Shown: piece after piece, positions 1 through 9,970 of the stretch
Layout: each line of letters starts with the position of its first letter
Numbering within the stretch: the stretch's first letter is position 1
NCBI GenBank assembly: GCA_028752905.1
Contig: JAQNBH010000005.1
Span: 7,357,829 to 7,421,828, forward strand
Length of the DNA: 64,000 nt
Source: Cladorhizidae sp. MBARI D1340-BT2
Taxonomy: Eukaryota > Porifera > Demospongiae > Poecilosclerida > Cladorhizidae
Reading direction: 5' to 3'
Notes under the pieces: model-generated
What the model saw: the letters and a program-made list of their open reading frames with translations, nothing else
Database searches by the model: none
Told to the model about the DNA's origin: nothing
Translations under genes and position numbers: made by a program

Positions 1-30
1 ACACAACACATCAAGTATTAAAATTGTGTC

Positions 31-2286
31 TTAGTCAGTTGGCAAAAAGTTCCGAAACAGAGCTTCACGGTGACAGGAGCCTTTCACGAATTCGTTCCCA
101 ACCTCAGTCAAACACAGTTGATCTGTACGATTTTTGTGAACATGTAGAACCAGAATATTGTTCAGTCTTGATTGGGTCATGGTAGCCCTCAGATATGACT
201 TTAAACATCGCAGAGCACTGAAGGAACGCTCACTCACTGCATTAGTGGCAGACATAACTAGTATCAGTGAAGCAAGAGTACACACTTCTGATAACAGTGA
301 CTTCTGAGCCTAACAAAGTTCTCGTAAATAGTTTATGACAGAATTGAGATCCTGGGCTGATTCACTTGGAATATTACTTGACAGAACTCCGAGCTGCATG
401 TTCAATTGGTCGGGATCAAAGTCATCCTTGTAGAAGTTGGCTACAAAACGAAATTCTTCATCGTAGTTCTCCTTTTTAGCAGTTTTCACCAGAAGAGCTT
501 CAAGGTTACAATAGAGCTTGTACCCAGGTTGATCAAAGCGTTGTTTTATACCACATATGATCAAATCAAGAGCATCATAGTAGGTGCGTCTGTACAAATC
601 TTCCACACTCACAAGAACATCACCTTCACTTGTTCCAACTTCATACTTTCTGGGTCGCTTTCTTCGCCTAGGAAGCACTGGCTCATCGATGTCAAGATCA
701 CTTGCCATCTGATTGATTGATTTCCAAAAGAGTAGAAAATTCTCATCAGAGCGTATGGACTGCAGTGTCCGGACAGTCATATCAGCTATTTTCTGCCCTT
801 CTGCTGCTGACATACTGGATGCTTGGAGGGTTTTGCTCAGATTGTCACTGTGTTTAAGCAAAATCTCAGCCAGTGAAACTCAAAAAAACAACTCGAATGA
901 CATCATGCAACTTGAGACCCCTTGGATTCTGCACTTCATCTCAGTGTCCTTTACAAAACCTTGTGACTCCTTCCAAAGCATTTGTAATACTTCATAGTTG
1001 GCAAGGATGCTCTGCAGTGCTTGGGCTTTGACGGTCCATCTTGTAGGACAGAGCATGCGAATACCAGGGCTATTGTCTGGTATTTGCTCCTTCAACTTCT
1101 GCAGTGTTGCATCACGACGAGGCGGACTTCTTGATAAGCTTGATTAACTCATAACATGTATCCAGTGCATCTCTCATAATCTTGCAATTCTTGAGAGCAT
1201 CACTGCATGCAAGGTTAAGAGCATGCCCATAGCAATGAGTATATACAGCTCTCGGCTCTTCTTTTTGGAATTGAATGGCTACGCCTCCTCGTGATCCTGC
1301 CATGGATGAGGCTCCATCATAGCACTGACCCCTGAGCTTTGTGATAGGCACATTCAACCTCTGCAGAACATCATGTATGATAGCTACTAGAGTTGAAGAT
1401 TGAGTAAAAGCCACCTGGTAGGTGATAGGCACATTCAACCTCTGCAGAACATCATGTATGATAGCTACTAGAGTTGAAGATTGAGTAAAAGCCACCTGGT
1501 AGAGGCCTATAAACTCCTCGTGGGGTTCCAAATTAGTGTCTACCCATCTAAAGCAGACAACAACTTGTTCTTTGTTTGAGACATCGGTTGTCTCATCAAT
1601 CATGATGGTCAGAAATGGAGCAGAATGAAATGATTTGACGACCTGACGTAGAACCAGAAGAGCCATGGTCCTAAGTATCTCGTTTTGAATGTCGGGTGCA
1701 GTGTACTTGTCGGTTTTCTTCTCTAACCAACTTGTGATTCTGGAATCATCCTCACCCCTTACTTTTATAAGCTGTAAAAAATTTGAATCACTCTCATGAT
1801 CTCCATGCCCTCTTAATGGCAGACCTTGCCTTGCTAAAAATCGTATGTTCGAAAGTACTTTTCGAAAGCACAGCCGTCGCTCCAATTTTTCTTTCTTTAT
1901 TTGGGTTGACAAGGACTCAGCCACATTATTCACCGAAGAAGGTAATGTGATCATCTTTAGGACTGCTTCCTTATGGCACTTGCTTGATGCATGATTGCGG
2001 GATTTCACTGAGGCATCTTTCCAATTTGTGAATCCCTTGGATATGAATGCCAAATCAGAGTTTGAAGACCACTGCAGCTTTTTCTGTAGACTAGCTTGCG
2101 CACACGTGTAGCACACCACAGCATCATCATTCTCAATGTAGTGTAGCCAAGGCGATTTCGCAAACCACGAGGGCTGAAAACTCCGATTAGCCACCACCGT
2201 CTTTCCAAAGCTTCTCTTTGGAAATTCAAACCTTCGAGGCTGATTGGCTTCTGCTGTACATCTATAGTTGGACTAGGACAGCTCAT
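31..2286 (-). pseudogene. Decayed hAT transposase (TTF/ZMYM-type zinc finger, DUF4371, hAT dimerisation)
   Basis: Read on the minus strand, the parts come in the usual order for animal TTF/ZMYM1-like hAT transposases. First is a zinc-finger region with RSFQPSWF and VVCYTCA (about 2200-2090). The RNase-H-like core has IDETTD (near 1600) and CYDGASSM (near 1310). A CPTRW motif follows (near 1040), and the C-terminal dimerisation block has NAVSERSFSALR (near 240-205). The ending LFRNFLPTD plus stop at 31-33 looks like the natural C terminus. Lesions: an ATG at 2286 lies in a different frame from the zinc finger, whose own frame meets a TAG upstream; a frameshift at about 1121-1124; an in-frame TGA at 880-882 after a T-run; an in-frame TAG at 310-312; and an 81-bp direct duplication at 1341-1502. 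No working enzyme can be made from this copy. The reading frame is otherwise well kept, so the insertion is probably not very old. Confidence 0.85.
1341..1502 (-). repeat. 81-bp tandem duplication inside the transposase
   Basis: Two adjacent copies, 1341-1421 and 1422-1502, appear identical by eye. The length is exactly 27 codons, so the frame is kept while a 27-residue block containing AFTQSSTLVAIIHDVLQRLN is doubled inside the catalytic domain. hAT relatives have this block once, so it is a recent duplication. Confidence 0.9.
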
Positions 2287-2661
2287 TTCAGAAAGCTACG
2301 TTACAAAAAAAGTAGTACAGAACTGCAGCTAGCTGAACGACTGTAACACCTCCAACGATACACGCGACTTCTATAGCGCATGCACTTTGGTAGTCTCGTG
2401 AACCAGACCCTTTACCTATTCGCTATGTGTCCCAAAACATGGCCGCCCCGGCCGCTGCACTTCCTACGCCACTGATGTGGAGGGCACTTGCTACATATTT
2501 TATGCTGTGTATGTGTTATATATTGTGAGGGAGATTCTGAGACGCTTGAGAAATGGATGATGTGGCATGGGAGTGTGACATGACATTGGAATGTGTGAAT
2601 CTCACACCTATTGCGTGATACTTGACAGGTGTCAGTGTATTAGGAGCAGTAGCCAATGACA

Positions 2662-2945
2662 ATAGCAGTAGCAGCAGTAGCAGCAGCAGTGGTAGTAACA
2701 GCAGCAGCAGCAGTGGTAGTAACAGCAGCAGCAGCAGTGGTAGTAACAGTAGCAGCAGCAGTGGTAGTAACAGTAGCAGCAGCAGCAGTGGTAGTAACAG
2801 CAGCAGCAGCAGTGGTAGTAACAGCAGCAGCAGCAGTGGTAGTAACAGCAGCAGCAGCAGTGGTAGTAACAGTAGCAGCAGCAGTGGTAGTAACAGTAGC
2901 AGCAGCAGCAGTGGTAGTTACAGTAGCATCCAGCAGTGGCAGTGG
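2662..2945 (+). repeat. AGC/AGT-rich minisatellite, 24-27 bp unit
   Basis: About 11 units of four or five AGC/AGT triplets followed by AGTGGTAGTAAC. Every unit is a multiple of three, so one frame reads a Ser-Ser-Gly-Ser-Asn polymer and another an Ala/Val polymer. I see no splice or coding context and treat both ORFs as repeat artefacts. Confidence 0.9.
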
Positions 2946-4399
2946 TGCATGAGTAATAGTAGCTAATTGCTAATAATTATGTTAGTAATCTGTAGATTAA
3001 ACGTACAACTGTACTTACTTATAAGTATGTACTGTAGGTGCTAATGTAGCCCTGATGATATTGGCAACTGCAGGCATTACAGGCATACAGTTTCATTGTC
3101 AGCTAACATTCATTCTCCAGATAGACAGATGCCAAAGTTGGTTATCTATTCTTCAACATCCATTCTCTAAATACACAGCTGCCAAAGTTGGTTATCTATT
3201 CTTCCTTGTGTATATATATACCTGTAGTGAGCTACATATTAGCTTAGTGCCTTTGGCTCTTTAACCATTAGCATGTAGTAACTTTGGCTCCTACGGTTTT
3301 CTAAAGTCAGACAAAAAGCAGGAAAGGCTTTTTGACCAACTGGGCTGGGGGGTTGGGTGCTGGGAGCAATGCCAGTTAAAGTACTAACTGGTTTTGCATG
3401 TACTTCTCACCGTTGGAACGGTCAACTGAATTAGATGTCAATACAACTTCTCACACCCTTCTCCTGCAAGCGATTTTTTGTCTGGAGAATTCCCTGACCA
3501 TGCCCCCAATTGATTATCATTATTATTATTATATGTGCATGCAAGGCAAAGAAGTGACAAAGATCTTTTTTTTTGAAACTGGACAAATTTGGAAAAACCA
3601 AGAGTATATATATACAAAAAGATGATGGTCTTGGCAGTGAATATATATGGCTATGTATGGATGCTCTCTCTCTCCTGGCATGTCTCTTTGTCTCATCAGC
3701 CTGTCTAGGTATTGCTGGTGGGTATCAATGTTGCTGACATTGCTCAAGGATTTCCTTCTCTTCCTTGCATGTTCTCTATCTAGTGCTCAAGGATTTCCAT
3801 CTCTTCCTTGCATGTTCACTACCTAGGCATTTGTTGTTTGCCCCTCAGGGCCTCCACCTCCCCCTCCTTGTTGTCACTGTTCAGGGCCTCCATCTCCCAC
3901 CTTGTGGTCGCTGCTCAGGGCCTCCATCTCCCCCCTTGGCACTGTTCAGGGGTTTCCTGCCCTCGATTCTACTGTCTGCAAACCTAGATGGTGTTGTTGT
4001 ATTTCACTCAGCCTCTGCTCCCACTGGTCTGTGTTTCCTCCGCAATCTATTTCACAATTTCCTTTTGGTAGTTTAGCTCTCCTGCGCAGGGCCACACAAG
4101 ACTACGGCAACTCCTCCACAGCTTTGAGCTGTTCAGCGAGCTACAAGTGTGAATAGCATATTAGCATGTGGATCATGATTTTCTATGCTCCATCAGTCAT
4201 GTGGGTGAACTGTCTTGATTTCTCGCCCTTGTTTGTGCATGCACGACGACGAACAATGGCTTATATAGGTGACAGATACTTCGTTTTGGCACTTTGCTGC
4301 CAAGGCAAAAATTATATTCACTGTAATTACTATATATATATATATATGTCAGGGAGTTGCACTCCCAATGGTTTAACTCCTAAATGGCAACAGAAATCA
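2946..4399. other. Non-coding stretch with small local duplications
   Basis: No convincing exon. A short direct repeat around 3105-3205 (…GCCAAAGTTGGTTATCTATT twice) and a weak degenerate repeat of 'cagggcctccatctcccac' type at 3740-3960 are visible. The small ORFs have no recognisable domains. Confidence 0.5.
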
Positions 4400-4690
4400 A
4401 GCCTCGGCTAATACTCACTTTGGCATCTTCTTAGCATCCTAAACGTTCAGCCGGTTTCAGTCAGTTTCAGCCAGTTTTAGCTCCAAAGACACTTCCACCA
4501 TACCTTGACTCCGTCACTAAGGTAGTAAACTGACAGCCCAAAGAACCGCTTAAAAAACCCCAAGGAACTGGCCTTCAAGGATCTTGAATCTGTATTTATC
4601 TTCCACTTTTTTCTACGCATAATTTCATAAAATAATTTTACTACCAGAAGGCTCCATTTTCCAATGCATTGCGATGACTAATCTGAAATA
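4400..4690 (+). repeat. Dispersed repeat, copy 1 (relative at 30290-30560)
   Basis: This segment and 30290-30560 share several blocks in the same order: TTTCAGCCA..TTAGCTCCAAA, an AAAAAACCC block, a CAAGGATCT/CGAGGATCT block and TCCAATGCA at the end. Divergence is substantial. The two are old copies of one interspersed element of unknown class. Confidence 0.6.
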
Positions 4691-5399
4691 GATAAGTGGT
4701 AAAGATTGTCAGCTCCCTAAACCCCCACGGCTTTAGCCCTGGCCTTTTCTCTTGTGACAATAGTTAATATCGTATACTTTCAACAAAACTAGGTAAGAGT
4801 TGTGTGTGATCCGTGTTTGTTTGTTTGTGTGTGTGTGTGTGTGTTTATGGTAAAGATTAACATCTGCTATGATAGGTTACTTCTGGAGTCGGTCCAATAT
4901 GTTGACAACAGAAAGGAAACAAGTTTACCACATTAATATGACCTTTTAACCTTTAACCTTTAAAAAAAAATGAGTACCAATATCATACTGATTTCTGTAT
5001 ATCCATACATCACATGACCTCCATGGTCACTGTGCAAAGATGCAGTACTCTCGTCTCCCCACGATGCTGGAACACAAAAACTAGTGCACACATACCAATG
5101 ACGTGCTAGTGCTGTTTTCATTCTAGCTGAGAAGCTAGAGGAGCCACCACGAAACAGTCAAACTACTACGGAGAGAAATGTGATGAACTTATTGAGGAAC
5201 CAACGAGACAGCCAAGATCAGTGGGAACAAAGGCTGTAAGCAAGACAACAGCAGACGGAGAACATGAAAGCCTGGGACAGCGACATAGTGAGAGATAAAA
5301 GCCTAGGAGCCGAGAAAAATAGTTGAACATGTAAGGACAGGGAAGGAAATACTTCAACATGTCATGGCAACAGCATCTAGAAAGGTAGAGTTAAAAAGG
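4691..5399. other. Non-coding stretch, (GT)n microsatellite
   Basis: Contains a short GT run at about 4827-4843 and an AACCTTT triplication at about 4945-4965. No gene is recognised. Confidence 0.5.
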
Positions 5400-5590
5400 A
5401 TGTGCCAGGAGAGAGCAGGAAAGCTGAGCAGCAATAGCCGATGAGACAAAGTGAGATGTCAGGAGAGAGCAGGAAAGCTGAGCAGCAATAGCTAGATAGG
5501 CTGATGAGACATAGTGAGATGTCAGGAGAGAGCAGGAAAGCTGAGCAGCAATATCTAGATAGGCTGACGGGACACAGAGTGAGATGCCAG
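5400..5590. repeat. Minisatellite, about 63-bp unit, 3 copies
   Basis: Three units beginning GTGAGATGTCAGGAGAGAGC, each containing GAAAGCTGAGCAGCAATA. The first is shortened. The two 78-codon minus-strand ORFs here are repeat translations. Confidence 0.85.
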
Positions 5591-5963
5591 AAGGACGTGA
5601 TATCGCTATACACACTGCATAAGCCATAGACTTCCTCTTCAGTTCGTCAATGTTTAGCCAGTGCCTCTGCTTGAGCTGTTGGTCCCGAGGTTCACTAAAG
5701 AATTTCTCAAATTGTTGACTCAGCTTTGTCTAAATGGATCATCGTGCTATCCTGCCCTACTCTTGGTGGTCTCAGTACAATTATGGTGCACTTGTTATGT
5801 ATAGCTAGCCTAACACTTCAATTGAGGGATGAGCATTTACTGCTATATTTACATTTACTGCTATATTTAGCCAGTCTAATCCTAGACTGAAGGATTACGG
5901 GTACATCTATTATATATAGCATTTCTAAATACTAAGTGAAATGGTGTTGATCTAACTCTGCAG

Positions 5964-6327
5964 CCATCATTCTCCAGATGGAATCTCTGGGCATGAGGGA
6001 GTTCGGCAACCTGGTGCATGATTCCATAGTGGACCTAAGTTCTACCACCGTCAACTTCTGCATGATGACCATCGACTTCATGACCGATGTGTTCCGCATC
6101 TACACCCCTCAACTTCTGGAAGATTTCATTGCCTGCTTCTGTGACATCTTCCGCAACATGGTGATGCTGTATAACGATGCTCTGGGGAGGGATGACAATG
6201 TTCCCATGACCGATTGCATCATTGGCGATGCACAGTTCGTTATCCAGACCCTCCTTCCTACATTTATCGACAAGATGAATTTGGAGACAGGGGTGGATAT
6301 TCCCGACCTGGTGGAGCTGCATGGCGT
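5964..6327 (+). CDS. EXOC8: Exocyst complex component 8 (Exo84) homologue, penultimate coding exon
   Basis: Exo84 is a subunit of the exocyst, which tethers secretory vesicles to the plasma membrane and links to Ral GTPases in animals. This exon encodes about 120 residues that align in order with the extreme C-terminal helical region of animal EXOC8. QMESLGMREF matches the EMKSCGVSNF region, the FRIYTPQLLEDFI helix matches LKLYFPELHMVLL, and IGDAQFVIQTLLPTFIDK matches IRQNASFLYETVLPVVEK. The alignment is from memory of the human protein. An acceptor AG at 5962-5963 gives the longer exon; a second AG at 5976-5977 would start it at 5978, and both keep the frame. The donor GTAAGT begins at 6328, leaving a split codon (GT) completed by the first base of the next exon. 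Earlier exons are not found between 2475 and 5963 and are probably left of the window. Confidence 0.75.
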
Positions 6328-6673
6328 GTAAGTGCATGGTCCGTGCATGTTTGTGTGGACAATGTGTATGCATTGCTTATGTGGGTGGAGGGGGGTGGCA
6401 GTGTGTTTGCATGCTGTTACGTGTGTGTGTGTGCATGTGGTGTGATTCCTCTCTGTAATGGCATCTGTAATACTGTGTTCACTTCCAGGAAAATATATAT
6501 ACTGCAGATTAAATGGCTATGATATTTCATTGAATATTCTTTATATATACAAAGCAAGTGCTCTTGATATATAAAGCAAACAAGGCAAAGCCCCATACAC
6601 TCGAAAATGTACATTACTCGACGATGACTTTGGGTATTGAAATTGCTGTAACGATGCCAGTGTAGCTTCAGTA

Positions 6674-6675
<2 letters not shown>

Positions 6676-6733
<58 letters not shown>
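6676..6733. repeat. (GT)n microsatellite
   Basis: About 28 uninterrupted GT dinucleotides in the last EXOC8 intron (6328-7252). The rest of that 925-bp intron is unique sequence. Confidence 0.97.
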
Positions 6734-6735
<2 letters not shown>

Positions 6736-7252
6736 ACCTTAGTTTGACTGCAGCAAAAAGGGTTGACTGCAGCAAAAAGAGACGCCTACCATATGTACAC
6801 GTATATATCTGGTGACAGTGGATGTTCATGTAGCTTCAAAGTTTGTGGGGTTTTTAGGTTACTTGTTTGCTAAGATCACTGTTTATTTTGAGAAGAGTGT
6901 TGATTTGTGAACAGGAATCCTTCCCAGTGTATTGGCCACTTCAATACATTCGTGGCACCTATGTGACCAGTCAGTTAGATTCTAGAGCGTGTGAATCTAA
7001 AATGAGGTAGGGGGAAAGGTTGAAGTAGGTACAATAAAAACTAACTCATTATGTCTATGGAAACACATTATCATATTTGGTGGAGGTAGGCCTATGGGAA
7101 CACATATTGACACTGGGTCAAGGCATGTTGATGTAGACACATATATTAGTGATTGGGCTGAATGAAGTATACAGGTTGAAGTAAGGTGACAATAGTTTAT
7201 GGGAACACCACTGGATCATACCGAGTTGTTATGTCTTTTCAATCACCTCCAG

Positions 7253-7520
7253 GTTGCAGGAAATCTTTGAGAAGCAGTCTTGTCGTGTGCCCTTAGCTGC
7301 CATCATCACTAAACCAGCCATGCAGTATGAGGATAAAGAGGAGGGAGACAGTGTGGATGAAGAGGAAGAAGAAGAGAGTGGGAGCAGAGAGGGTGGAGGG
7401 AATGGGGACAGAGAGGAGGGAAAGAGTCAAGACATAGCAGAGGGAGAGAATGGGGCGGAGGAGGAGAAAGAACATGCAAGTGGTGATATGGACAGTGATA
7501 GTGAAGATGATATAATCTAG
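7253..7520 (+). CDS. EXOC8: EXOC8 homologue, terminal coding exon with acidic tail
   Basis: The acceptor is CACCTCCAG ending at 7252; the first base completes the valine codon split at 6327. The exon continues the EXOC8 C terminus (LQEIFEKQ, matching the LQDLRN position) for some 20 residues, then runs into a 60-residue segment very rich in Glu, Asp, Gly and Ser, ending SDSEDDII and TAG at 7518-7520. Vertebrate EXOC8 ends soon after the helical region, so the acidic tail is an extension. No AATAAA polyadenylation signal is visible in the next 120 bp, though the region is T- and GT-rich. The minus-strand ORFs here are shadows. Confidence 0.72.
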
Positions 7521-7619
7521 ATAGAACATTTTTTATACAAATATTCACTTGTGTGTTTTCTCGTTGCTAAAAAGTTCTTATTAATGCCAAATAATCTTGC
7601 GTTGACCATATTCGCGCAA

Positions 7620-7794
7620 AAAGGGGAGGTGACTCTCCCAACCAGTCGCCGTCGGGCGGTAGGTAGTAAACACGGTACGGTGTTCTGTAGTTGTCCATTT
7701 GGGGTGTGCTGAGCTCGAGCATCTGCAGCGTCGTTTGTGAAGGAATAACTATCAGCGACTTTTCCTCCCAAAGTAAAGGTCAACGCTTCACCAG
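7620..7794 (+). promoter_or_regulatory. CpG-rich patch, possible promoter / 5' UTR exon
   Basis: CpG is scarce in most of the window but dense here (GTCGCCGTCGGGCGG, ACGGTACGG, CTCGAG, GCGTCG). The patch ends in CACCAG followed by GTACGT at 7795, a good plus-strand splice donor. This would suit a non-coding first exon for the PLEKHA1/2-like gene, whose first coding exon begins 20.5 kb downstream, but nothing visible links the two. It lies only 100 bp past the EXOC8 stop codon. Confidence 0.3.
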
Positions 7795-9630
7795 GTACGT
7801 GGATACGTACTTAATAGTGACAACCTCCCCCCCTTTTTTTTTAACTAGCCACGCAGCTAGGCGGTATATACTTGGACTAGGTATAGCTAAGAAGCTATTT
7901 AGCTGGTCTTCCAGCTGTGTTTGCCAGCTTCTTGTTAGCTAGCATTTCAAGGTGTACCTAGTTGTATAGTGTAGTGTTCGCATGCTATAATGACAACTTC
8001 AAAGATGTCTTAATAATTATTACTTTAATAGGGGAGACAACCCTGGCTATACGTTTACAAAATGTAGCCTCTGCATAGGGTTGTTTAGACAGGTAATTGA
8101 CCTGCATTTCAACAAGTTTTGCATAGCAGCTCAAAGTACATGCTAAATTGTGGTATATAACACTTCTGGGGTGGAATTCAGTGTTCTTGTGTGACGTTAG
8201 CATAGCAAAAATCCTCCTCTCCAATGGCTGCATCAATCTTCCTGTGGATGCAAATAGAGCACACTACTTCTGCATTGGCCCATACACACCTATGTAGATA
8301 TCCGCAATATGTAATATTCATTTCTGCTCATTGCCATGGAGCTATCTAAACACTCCTTTCAGCTGTTAACTGATTAATTGCGATAGACGCCAATTGGTGT
8401 CACATGCATGCAGGCAGGTTTTGAATGGCATTGGTGTCAATTTGAAATTTTAGTGAAGACTGGATAGCTAGTTAGTTTAAAAAATGTTTATATGGCATTA
8501 TATGGCAGTATTGCACTTCTAAAAAGATGGTGCTGCTTATAAGAATCCATGACTAGCATGCCTAAGCCCTATAGCTCTATCTAGCAAGGTAAGCTAGCTA
8601 GTTTTCCTCGTTCATTGCTAGCGCTTGGCGTCATCCAGCATCTAAGAGCTTCATTAAGCTCAGGTAAAACTTATGCACTCCCATCTCTACACGTTTCTAT
8701 AGGAGGAGTGTCATAAAAGTTGATCATTAGCTAAACATTGCTTCAACATCAAAGATAGCCTTTGAGGTTGAAAAATACGAACTTCAAAAGGCCACTAAAG
8801 TGTGGCATGTAGATTGTTTTCAGTATCGGGTAGCCAAGATACCGCTTTGCTTTAAGGCATATGATAGTCGAAGCTCTTCAAACTCTAGTCCAATCTTCAG
8901 GCATTTTCCCCCCGAGCTCTCTCATACTGAACGAGACAGCCGCTTGAAAATAACTCTGCCCCACATGTTATAGTAGAATTTTTCTAATGATGCAGTTAAT
9001 TATGGTACATTATCATTAATTGTGGAAATAGTGGAGTCATTAATTAATTATGGCTAACCAGTTTGAAACTATTGTACGGAATGTGGGCTCCTTTCCAATG
9101 AGCAAGCTCCTCACGTGTAACACTGTAATCTTTCTTGATCAATGTCCTTAGTAGATAACTACATTGTGTATTGATTGATAATAAGAGAACATGTGGCACA
9201 TTCAAACAGGGAGCAATTTTTTACTGGTGCATGCAACGTAACATGTGTACATTTTGTTTGAACATATTACGAAGCTACCTTTAGTCATCCATAACCGTTT
9301 CTAATTCAATTTGGCAACTGCCAATTAGCCAATTGACCTTCATCATACAAGTGCTCTGAAATCAGTTTCGTCTTCTTTCACAAAAAAATTTAATAAATAT
9401 AGGAATATATATAATCTGTACTTTGAGGTGAGGCTCTGCATGACTTGTTTTTGTTTTTAAAGAATGGCGGACACTAGCAATCATCATCTCTTCCAGGTTG
9501 GTCCTTCTGTCTCTACAAGCCTTTCTACTACTGAGACAAACTGCACATGCACCTATGCTTACTTGGACACATTCTGAATCCCTGTGCATCTCAAGACTTT
9601 CTACCTTGGCCTGACATGCATCCATACAGC
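7795..9630. other. Non-coding unique sequence
   Basis: No ORF with recognisable similarity and no long repeat. It is AT-rich with many AGCTAGCT-type words. Confidence 0.5.
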
Positions 9631-9970
9631 ATCGGCTTGGGAGGAAACCTCAGTGAGGGAGAGCTAGGGCACCAGCTTGGGAGGAGACCTCAGTGATAGG
9701 GAGAGCTAGGGCACCGGCTTACGAGGAGACCTCGGTGATAGGGAGAGCTATGGCACCGGCTTGGAAGGAGACCTCGGTGATAGGGAGAGCTATGGCACCA
9801 GCTTGGGAGGAGACCTCAGTGATAGGGAGAGTTAGGGCACAGGAGACCTCAGTGATAGGGAGAGCTAGGGCACCAGCTTGGGAGGAGACCTCAGTGATAG
9901 GGAGAGCTATGGCACCGGCTTGGGAGGAGACCTCAGTGATAGGGAGAGCTAGGGCACGATTGGGAGAGCT
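9631..9970. repeat. Minisatellite, 42-bp unit, about 8 copies
   Basis: Units contain GGGAGAGCTAGGGCACCAGC and GGAGGAGACCTCAGTGATA. Being 14 codons long, the unit keeps a 99-codon frame open (IGRARAPAWEETSV repeats). That ORF has no start context or neighbours suggesting a gene. Confidence 0.92.

Larger units (their letters stand above)
1..2474 (-). mobile_element. hAT-superfamily DNA transposon, right part
   Basis: The right end at 2460-2474 reads, on the minus strand, CAGTGGCGTAGGAAG, a typical hAT terminal inverted repeat start. The adjacent 8 bp (2475-2482, atgtggag) would be one target-site duplication. The other end lies left of position 1, so neither the second inverted repeat nor the matching duplication can be checked. 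The interior is filled by a decayed hAT transposase read on the minus strand. If upstream EXOC8 exons lie to the left of the window, this element sits antisense inside an EXOC8 intron; that placement is inference. Confidence 0.8.

Noticed and set aside
2622..2966. Poly-Ser/Gly/Asn ORF
   Set aside because: Triplet-rich minisatellite with an equally long ORF in another frame and no gene context.
4945..4965. AACCTTT repeats as an interstitial telomere
   Set aside because: Only three imperfect units, and not the animal TTAGGG sequence.
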